Below, piece after piece: positions 15,553 to 21,461 of a DNA stretch of 21,461 bases (position 1 is the first letter of the stretch; every line of letters starts with the position of its first letter). The stretch covers positions 1 to 21,461 of the forward strand of contig CAAFNG010000160.1 of the NCBI GenBank assembly GCA_900764225.1. The letters run 5' to 3'. The position numbers and the translations under genes were made by a program. The notes under the pieces were generated by a model. It made no database searches, was not told the origin of the DNA, and saw only the letters and a program-made list of their open reading frames with translations. The DNA is from Lachnospiraceae bacterium. GTDB lineage: Bacteria; Bacillota; Clostridia; Lachnospirales; Lachnospiraceae.

Positions 15553-17478
15553 TCAAATATCCAGCTCTGCATCTGTTGCATGCTCATAGATAAAGGCCTT
15601 ACGTGGCGGAACATCACTTCCCATCAAGATCTCTGTCACATCAGAAGCCATACGTGCGTCCTCGATCTCCACACGTTTCATCATTCTGGTCTCCGGATTC
15701 AGTGTGGTCTCCCAGAGCTGCTCGGCGTCCATCTCTCCAAGACCTTTGTATCTCTGGAGGGTAAAGCTTCCCGGTTTATGGCTCTTGCGGTATTTCTCCA
15801 GTGCCTTGTCATCGTAGAGATATTCTTCCTGACCTTTCTTCGGCATTACTTTATAAAGTGGCGGCATGGCAATGTACACATGTCCCTCATAGATCAGTTC
15901 CGGCATAAAACGGTAGAACAGTGTCAGAAGCAGTGTGGAAATATGTGCACCATCCACATCCGCATCGGCCATGATCACGATCTTGTCGTAACGAAGCTTG
16001 GTGATGTCAAAATCGTTTCCGTAACCTTCGGAAAAGCCGCAGCCAAAAGCATTGATCATGGTCTTGATCTCTGCATTGGCAAGAACCTTGTCAATGGTAG
16101 CCTTCTCAACGTTCAGGATCTTACCACGGATTGGAAGGATTGCCTGGTAATTACGGTTTCTGGCTGTCTTGGCGGAACCACCGGCGGAATCTCCCTCTAC
16201 GATAAAGATCTCACAGAGAGACGGATCCTTCTTCTCACAGTTGGCAAGCTTGCCATTAGAATCAAAAGAATACTTCTGCTTCGTTAAAAGGTTGGTCTTG
16301 GCACGCTCCTCTGTCTTACGGATCTTGGCCGCTTTTTCCGCACAGGAAAGTACAGTCTTCAGTGTTTCCAGATTTCGGTCAAAGAACAGTACAAGCTGTT
16401 CTCCCACCACCTTACCGGTGGCACGTGACGCGTCCTGGTTATCCAGCTTGGTCTTGGTCTGTCCCTCAAAACGGGGAGCTGGATGCTTGATAGATACTAC
16501 GGCTGTCATACCGTTTCGGATATCTGCTCCTGTAAAATTCGGGTCTTTATCCTTCAGAACACCGATCTCACGTGCATAGGTGTTCATAACTGTAGTAAAG
16601 GTAGTCTTAAATCCGGTCAGATGGGTACCGCCCTCTGCGTTGTAGATGTTATTGCAGAAGCCGAGGACATTCTCACGGAACTCATTGGTAAACTGAAAAG
16701 CCACCTCCACCTGAATTCCGTCTGCCTCGCCTTTAAAGTAAACCGGCTCATGAAGTGGCTGTGCGTTCTTGTTCAGATCACGGATAAAACCTATGATCCC
16801 CTCCGGCTCGTGATACTCGATATCCTCAATCTCCTCGCCTCTTCTGTCCTCAAAATGGATTGTAAGCTCCGGATTCAGATAAGCAGTCTCATGAAGACGG
16901 CTCTTCACATCTGCTGCCCCGAAACGTGTCTTCTCAAAAATCTCCGGATCCGGAAGGAAATTAATGCAGGTACCGGTTCCTTTCGCTTTCCCAAGCTTCG
17001 GAAGAAGTCCTGCCTCCAGTTCAATAGTCGGGATTCCTCTCTCATAATGGTCATGATGTACATAGCCGTCACGGCTGATCTTAATATCCAGATATGTAGA
17101 CAGGGCATTTACAACGGAGGATCCCACACCGTGAAGACCGCCACTTGTTTTATATGCAGAATTGTCAAATTTACCTCCTGCATGCAGGGTGGTAAAAACA
17201 AGTCTTTCTGCGGATACACCCTTGGCATGCATGTCAACCGGGATTCCTCGTCCGTTATCTTCTACTGTACAGGAACCGTCCTTCTCCAGAACTACGTGGA
17301 TCCGGCTGCAGTATCCTGCAAGATGCTCGTCCACTGCATTATCCACAATCTCATATATCAGATGGTTCAGTCCCTTTCTGGATACGCTTCCGATATACAT
17401 ACCGGGGCGTTTACGTACGGCCTCAAGGCCTTCCAGGACAGAGATACTGCCCGCATCATAAGTGTCTTTTTTTGCCAT
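15553..17478 (-). CDS. parE: Type IIA topoisomerase subunit B, topoisomerase IV (ParE)-like
   Basis: ATPase subunit of the enzyme formed with ParC. The 641 residues contain the GHKL ATPase domain with IYEIVDNAVDE, DNGRGIPV and GGLHGVGSSVVNAL; the transducer domain with the QTKTKL block; and the TOPRIM domain with EGDSAGG at 428-434 and DADVDGAH, which hold the metal-binding acidic residues; then PLYKV and QRYKGLGEMD near the C-terminus. No insertion of the proteobacterial GyrB type is present. ATG at 17478 has AAGGA nine bases upstream. It is the first gene after its own promoter. Sequence alone separates ParE from GyrB poorly; I assign ParE from the ParC-like partner. Confidence 0.9.
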   Translation of the reverse strand: MAKKDTYDAGSISVLEGLEAVRKRPGMYIGSVSRKGLNHLIYEIVDNAVDEHLAGYCSRIHVVLEKDGSCTVEDNGRGIPVDMHAKGVSAERLVFTTLHAGGKFDNSAYKTSGGLHGVGSSVVNALSTYLDIKISRDGYVHHDHYERGIPTIELEAGLLPKLGKAKGTGTCINFLPDPEIFEKTRFGAADVKSRLHETAYLNPELTIHFEDRRGEEIEDIEYHEPEGIIGFIRDLNKNAQPLHEPVYFKGEADGIQVEVAFQFTNEFRENVLGFCNNIYNAEGGTHLTGFKTTFTTVMNTYAREIGVLKDKDPNFTGADIRNGMTAVVSIKHPAPRFEGQTKTKLDNQDASRATGKVVGEQLVLFFDRNLETLKTVLSCAEKAAKIRKTEERAKTNLLTKQKYSFDSNGKLANCEKKDPSLCEIFIVEGDSAGGSAKTARNRNYQAILPIRGKILNVEKATIDKVLANAEIKTMINAFGCGFSEGYGNDFDITKLRYDKIVIMADADVDGAHISTLLLTLFYRFMPELIYEGHVYIAMPPLYKVMPKKGQEEYLYDDKALEKYRKSHKPGSFTLQRYKGLGEMDAEQLWETTLNPETRMMKRVEIEDARMASDVTEILMGSDVPPRKAFIYEHATDAELDI

Positions 17479-17520
17479 TCCAGTGATTCCTTTCTCTCTA
17501 TTTCTCGAACATTTGTTTGC

Positions 17521-17549
17521 ATTATATCAGAAATTATAAATTTTTTCAA
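17521..17549 (-). promoter_or_regulatory. Promoter of parE-parC
   Basis: TTGAAA (17544-17549) and TATAAT (17521-17526), 17 bases apart, with TG one base before the -10 (extended -10). Start of transcription near 17514, about 36 bases before the ATG. Confidence 0.82.
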
Positions 17550-17642
17550 TAGCCATAGCTTATCTATTCTACCAAAGCTCTCCGGAAACTTCAAGCGGTT
17601 TATGTCGCCCAACTCCCGGTTAAAACCGTACATATTCGACAG

Positions 17643-17690
17643 AAAAGGCGGAAAATATGTCTCTCATCGAAAGCACATTCTCCGCCTTTT
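17643..17690 (-). terminator. Terminator after the cyclic-di-GMP operon
   Basis: AAAAGGCGGA and TCCGCCTTTT (17643-17652 and 17681-17690) form a perfect 10-bp stem extended inside by AUGUG/CAUAU, ending in UUUU. It lies 16 bases after the stop of the phosphodiesterase gene and could act in both directions. Confidence 0.85.
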
Positions 17691-17705
17691 TACTCATTCG
17701 ACTGT

Positions 17706-19610
17706 TCAGGAAATTTTTTCCAGCAGGTCCTTCTCATTTAAAGGCCTTGAGAAATAATATCCCTGTATCATATCCACGCCCCATTTTTCCAGGAGCTTTA
17801 CTTCTTTCTCCGTTTCAGCACCTTCTGCGATAACCTTATATCCCATGTGCTGCATGATCATGACAATACTGTGATAGAATAATGCTGCCTGTTTGTCACT
17901 GCTGATTCCGCCCAGAAGAGACCGGTCCATTTTTACCGCAGAAAACGGAATTCGCAGAACTGCATTCAGATTGGCATAGCCGGATCCGAAATCATCCAGG
18001 CACATACGTATTCCTACTTTTGCAAAATCATCGATCGCCGTACAAAAACTTTCGCTGTATTCTGTAGCCACGCTCTCTGTGATCTCAAACTGGAAATATT
18101 CCGGATTCAGACCATATTCCTGTATGATCCCGATCAGCACATGACTGTATCCCGTTTTCATAAGTTCTGACGGAGAAAGATTGAATTTCACATTCCAGAT
18201 CTTCTCCATAAGATATTCATGCTCTTTGATAAAACGGCAGACTCTCCGAAGCTGAAGGTTTCCCACATCCGAGATCAGCCCCTGCTTCTCCGCGATTCCG
18301 ATAAAAACATCCGGCGGGATCATACCCAGCGTGGGATGCTTCAGACGGCTCAGCGCCTCCAACGTGATAAAGCTTTTGTTTTTAATGGAATAGACTGGCT
18401 GGTAATAAACCTCAAACAGATCCTCTTCTACTGCTTTTCGAAGAAACTGCTCTACTTCCTGTTCATAGCGGAAGCCTTCCAGAATCTTATTATCGGACTG
18501 TATCACTACGGTTTCCTCTGCATTTTGTGACAGCGAAACCATATATTCGATATAAGCCAGGATCGCATCTTCTTTTTCCAGCTTTTCTGCATTCATGATC
18601 CCGCAGATCGCCGCGTGAAAAGATACGCTTTCTTTTTCGATAAGAAATGTTTTTTTCAGAAATTCTTCTACTCCGTCTCTGGCTTTTTCATACCCGGACA
18701 GAGAATCCAGCACCGCCACAAAACAGTTGCCTGTAATACGGAACACCTGCACAGAATTTGTGATTTCCTGAAATCCTTTTGCCACTTGTATCAGAAGCTG
18801 ATCTCCCACGCTTGTGCCGTAGATACGGTTGATCTGTTTCATATTATAAGCATCAACTGCCAGAAGATGAAAGCTTTCTTTCCGATAGATTTTTTCTTCG
18901 ATCCATTTGTCAAAATACTGCTTGTCAAAAAGCCCTGTCATACTGTCCGTATAATCTCCGGGATTATTCAGTGTAAGATAAATAAGCCATAATCCTGCGG
19001 CCACGCCAAAACCTGTAAGCAGCACTCGCCCGGTAAATACCTGAATTGCCAGACAGCAAGCTTCTATACCAAGAAATCTCCAGATCGTACGACGGATCTC
19101 TATTTCCGTCGTCTTGCCATAGCGTGCTGTAAAATATGAAATGATTCCTCCAAGCAGAACTATATACACATACAACAAGTCATGGTAACTGCCTCGCACC
19201 AGCTGCCCATCTTCGGTAAAATAGAACAGCCACCTGCCCTTTACATTCAAAACCACAGCCAGAGACATTCCTGCCGGCAAAATGATCCAGGCTGTTTTCA
19301 GCCATTTATATTTTTCCTTCTGTATTCCCGTGATGATACGCACATAGCAGAAAAATGCATATGGAAGCAATGCAACGCTGAGATAGTACAGTATAAATAT
19401 CCCTGATGCCATTTTTATATTTGTACCGCATCCTTTTTCTGCAACAGTTCCGCAGATCATATCCAGAAAGATATAAGTACCTCCCAGAACCAGAAAGCTC
19501 ACAAAGACTCTGTTTTCTGCATTTGTCAGTCTTTTATGGGAAAAATAATGAATCGCTATCAATGCTATCAGAACAAGAGCTGTAATCTGAAAATAGTTAA
19601 TATACCCCAT
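17706..19610 (-). CDS. Membrane cyclic-di-GMP phosphodiesterase (7TM + degenerate GGDEF + EAL)
   Basis: Breaks c-di-GMP to pGpG. 634 residues: about seven N-terminal membrane helices (to about 215), a GGDEF-like domain (about 220-360) whose motif reads TGNCF at 293-297 and so cannot make c-di-GMP, then a complete EAL domain. The EAL residues are present: Glu418 in EALSRLKHP, Asn in NLSPSELM, Glu in EITESVA, Asp539-Asp540 in LDDFGSGYANL, Lys in VKMDRSLL, Glu in AEGAET and Gln in QGYYFSRPL. The ATG at 19610 is chosen: GGAGGAGCAGGAG precedes it, and it starts inside the membrane helix region; the open frame runs further up only through the neighbour's coding sequence. It overlaps the diguanylate cyclase gene by 14 bases. 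Confidence 0.9.
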   Translation of the reverse strand: MGYINYFQITALVLIALIAIHYFSHKRLTNAENRVFVSFLVLGGTYIFLDMICGTVAEKGCGTNIKMASGIFILYYLSVALLPYAFFCYVRIITGIQKEKYKWLKTAWIILPAGMSLAVVLNVKGRWLFYFTEDGQLVRGSYHDLLYVYIVLLGGIISYFTARYGKTTEIEIRRTIWRFLGIEACCLAIQVFTGRVLLTGFGVAAGLWLIYLTLNNPGDYTDSMTGLFDKQYFDKWIEEKIYRKESFHLLAVDAYNMKQINRIYGTSVGDQLLIQVAKGFQEITNSVQVFRITGNCFVAVLDSLSGYEKARDGVEEFLKKTFLIEKESVSFHAAICGIMNAEKLEKEDAILAYIEYMVSLSQNAEETVVIQSDNKILEGFRYEQEVEQFLRKAVEEDLFEVYYQPVYSIKNKSFITLEALSRLKHPTLGMIPPDVFIGIAEKQGLISDVGNLQLRRVCRFIKEHEYLMEKIWNVKFNLSPSELMKTGYSHVLIGIIQEYGLNPEYFQFEITESVATEYSESFCTAIDDFAKVGIRMCLDDFGSGYANLNAVLRIPFSAVKMDRSLLGGISSDKQAALFYHSIVMIMQHMGYKVIAEGAETEKEVKLLEKWGVDMIQGYYFSRPLNEKDLLEKIS

Positions 19611-21279
19611 TCTCCTGCTCCTCCTTCTTCTTTTTGTTCTCGTAAAGCTTCTGATCTGCCTCGTATTTCCATTCCCCGATGGTTTTCCATGTACCATCCG
19701 GATTACGAAGATTGCAGCTTCCCCAAGACAGAGAAATACGGAAACGGGTTCCTCTGCTATTTCCTGCTATTTCTTTTGTCAGCTTTTCCTTCCAGAATTC
19801 TTCCGGCTGTCCGGGATCACATACCAGCACCGCAAATTCATCTCCTCCTATGCGGTAACAACTGCCTTTTTCCCGGAAAACATTCTCAATACATCTGGCA
19901 GAAGCTACCACCAGCTCATCCCCTTTTCCTCTTCCGAATTCTTCGTTAGTCAGGCGAAGATGATCGATATCAATGTAAACCAGAAGAATATCTTTATATT
20001 TCTCCACATCAGCGGATATTTCTTCCAGGGCTTTTTCAAAGCCGTTTCTTGTCTCCAGTCCTGTCATACCGTCTCTCTGCACAAGTCTTTCATACGCCTG
20101 GGCTTCCATCCGGTAACGGATATTATCTGCCATTTCCATGACTGCATCTGCCAGGATCAGGATCATAAAGGCCAGACTTCCCATCTCAAAAATCACTCCG
20201 TAATAGGATATCTCAAACAGCCAGTACAGACCCAGTGCCAGCACACCGCTTGCGCCAACAATAATATATGCGCTCAAAAGGATCAGAAATTCTTTTCGCC
20301 TGTGTGTCCGGTATTCCCGGATCAGAAGTGCTGCCAGGATCACTACCCATACCAGAAGCAGGATATGTGTCACAAAAAGCATGTCCTTAAATTTCGCAAT
20401 ACCCATAAATGCCAGTATTCCCTGCACAAGCGCATTACAGTAGAACATAAAAATTCCTACATTAAGGATTCTGTATTTCCGCATATTTCCCAGTTTCTGC
20501 TGAAAATGAATCATCGGTACTGCCAGAAGCATAAACATATAAAAAGAAATCAGGCATAAGGCTTCCGGACAGTTGCTGTAGCTCTGTGCAAGGGAGGAAT
20601 CAGTAATCAGCCATATGCTGCAGATTACAAGAAACAAAGCTACATCCTGGAAACGTCCGCCGGACATTTTTCTCTTTTTCATATAAAAAGACGCAAAAAG
20701 AGCGATCACGCTCAATACGATCATGATCACTGCCGCTCCCAGAGGCATCAGCTCTTTTTTCAGCTGATAAAGAACGGTGGCTCTTCCACTTCCTATATAT
20801 ACTGGTTTTATAATATATTTCCCCTGCTGTGGGGTGTGATAACTTAATGTCAGTGTTTTTCCGTCCGTATCATTTCCAAGAGTTGCAATACAGTCCAGTT
20901 TGGACTTCATCTGTACATTTCTTGCAAACATGGCTTCCTTATATTCATACAGAAGCCTGCCATTCAGCCGGATTGCAAGATCATATTGTGCTCCTGTCGT
21001 TATCAGAAGCTTTCCGGCTGCTTCTTTCCCGAGACTGTCATTATAAAGAATCAATGTCTCGCCCTTTTCTGCCGGTATTTCCGCCGGAAGGGATATCTCC
21101 TGCCGGATTCCGTCTTTCATGTAATACCAGCCATCAGACAGAAGTTCTGCCTGTTCTTCGCTCTGCCTGGGAATTCCCATATGAAACACTGCAAAAATTG
21201 CCCCGAAAACGATCAAAGTTGCCAAAAATAAAAATATCTCCAGCTTTTTCCACAGATCCTGTTCTTTTTTCTGTTCCAT
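19597..21279 (-). CDS. Membrane diguanylate cyclase with extracytoplasmic sensor region
   Basis: Makes c-di-GMP from two GTP. 560 residues: one N-terminal helix (about 13-33), an extracytoplasmic beta-rich region of about 140 residues (WYYMKDG, YDLAIRLNGRLLYEY), several membrane helices (about 180-385), then a GGDEF domain (about 405-545). This layout resembles 7TMR-DISM sensors. The active motif IGGDEF is intact at 478-482, and the metal and guanine side residues in DIDHLRLTNEEFG are mostly kept. At the inhibitory I-site the expected RxxD reads REKG, so product inhibition is probably lost. ATG at 21279 has AGAGGA upstream; an in-frame ATG at 21312 lies about two bases from the predicted transcription start and is rejected. 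First gene of a two-gene operon. Confidence 0.9.
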   Translation of the reverse strand: MEQKKEQDLWKKLEIFLFLATLIVFGAIFAVFHMGIPRQSEEQAELLSDGWYYMKDGIRQEISLPAEIPAEKGETLILYNDSLGKEAAGKLLITTGAQYDLAIRLNGRLLYEYKEAMFARNVQMKSKLDCIATLGNDTDGKTLTLSYHTPQQGKYIIKPVYIGSGRATVLYQLKKELMPLGAAVIMIVLSVIALFASFYMKKRKMSGGRFQDVALFLVICSIWLITDSSLAQSYSNCPEALCLISFYMFMLLAVPMIHFQQKLGNMRKYRILNVGIFMFYCNALVQGILAFMGIAKFKDMLFVTHILLLVWVVILAALLIREYRTHRRKEFLILLSAYIIVGASGVLALGLYWLFEISYYGVIFEMGSLAFMILILADAVMEMADNIRYRMEAQAYERLVQRDGMTGLETRNGFEKALEEISADVEKYKDILLVYIDIDHLRLTNEEFGRGKGDELVVASARCIENVFREKGSCYRIGGDEFAVLVCDPGQPEEFWKEKLTKEIAGNSRGTRFRISLSWGSCNLRNPDGTWKTIGEWKYEADQKLYENKKKKEEQENGVY

Positions 21280-21320
21280 TCTCTTCCTCTTTTTACATTT
21301 TTTGGTTTTCACTTCTTTTT

Positions 21321-21349
21321 ATCATATCATTAATATATTTTCCAGTCAA
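21321..21349 (-). promoter_or_regulatory. Promoter of the cyclic-di-GMP operon
   Basis: TTGACT (21344-21349) and TATGAT (21321-21326) with a 17-base spacer. Start of transcription near 21314, leaving about 35 bases before the ATG at 21279. Confidence 0.78.
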
Positions 21350-21414
21350 AAAGTTTGTTGAAAAAAGTCGATATATTGCTGTGAAAAATTTTTTCAAAAA
21401 AATTAAAAAAGTAC

Positions 21415-21443
21415 TTGCATTTTGAAAGAAAGTGTTATATACT
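21415..21443 (+). promoter_or_regulatory. Strong-looking divergent plus-strand promoter at window edge
   Basis: TTGCAT (21415-21420) and TATACT (21438-21443), 17 bases apart, preceded by A/T runs (21384-21410) that could serve as an UP element. The transcript would begin near 21450 and leave the window. The style is typical of stable RNA promoters, but the product is not visible. Confidence 0.65.
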
Positions 21444-21461
21444 AACGAAGTCGGTTGAGAG

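Noticed and set aside
17600..17635. Palindrome CGGTTAAAACCG as an operator of parE
   Set aside because: It lies upstream of the -35 box by more than 60 bases, is short, and no supporting repeat was found.
16483..17757. A 424-codon plus-strand open frame opposite parE
   Set aside because: Antisense shadow of a certain gene; it runs through the parE promoter and into the neighbouring terminator with no recognisable motif.

Overview
The window looks like a piece of a Clostridia genome, most likely Lachnospiraceae. The evidence is the rimP-nusA-ylxR-ylxQ-infB-rbfA-nrnA-truB-ribF gene order, AGGAGG-type ribosome binding sites, moderate GC content, Gram-positive style promoters and the protein sequences themselves; species cannot be fixed from this alone. 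Every gene I can support is on the minus strand, so the text below runs from high to low coordinates in transcription order. The first 35 bases are not genomic: they are the Nextera/Tn5 sequencing adapter, so position 36 is a contig end and ribF is cut there.

Right end (17.6-21.46 kb): an operon of two membrane cyclic-di-GMP enzymes. A diguanylate cyclase with an extracytoplasmic sensor region overlaps a phosphodiesterase with an intact EAL domain and a dead GGDEF domain. A strong-looking divergent plus-strand promoter lies at the very edge, its gene outside the window.

13.0-17.5 kb: parE-parC (type IIA topoisomerase of the topoisomerase IV type; no GyrA box seen), a 63-residue hypothetical protein and a terminator.

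8.9-12.9 kb: a strong promoter with a possible operator, two tandem paralogous DtxR-like regulators sharing an unfamiliar C-terminal domain, then a heavily decayed CydDC-like ABC exporter pair with three separate lesions. Metal- or redox-linked regulation is an inference.

7.8-8.9 kb: a small cassette with its own promoter: a DUF3990 (ADP-ribosyltransferase-like) protein overlapping a hypothetical partner, followed by a 98-bp inverted-repeat element.

0.04-7.8 kb: the conserved transcription/translation operon, starting from a TTGCAA-17-TACAAT promoter and a GNRA-capped hairpin leader. It encodes ribosome maturation (RimP, RbfA), transcription elongation/antitermination (NusA), RNA-binding small proteins (YlxR, YlxQ), initiation factor IF2 with an unusual RG-rich N-terminus, nanoRNase NrnA, tRNA pseudouridine synthase TruB and the flavin enzyme RibF. 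Genes here overlap or lie within about 50 bases of each other, implying co-transcription and partial translational coupling. No CRISPR array, tRNA, rRNA or intact transposase was seen, and no stretch longer than 300 bases lacks a gene.
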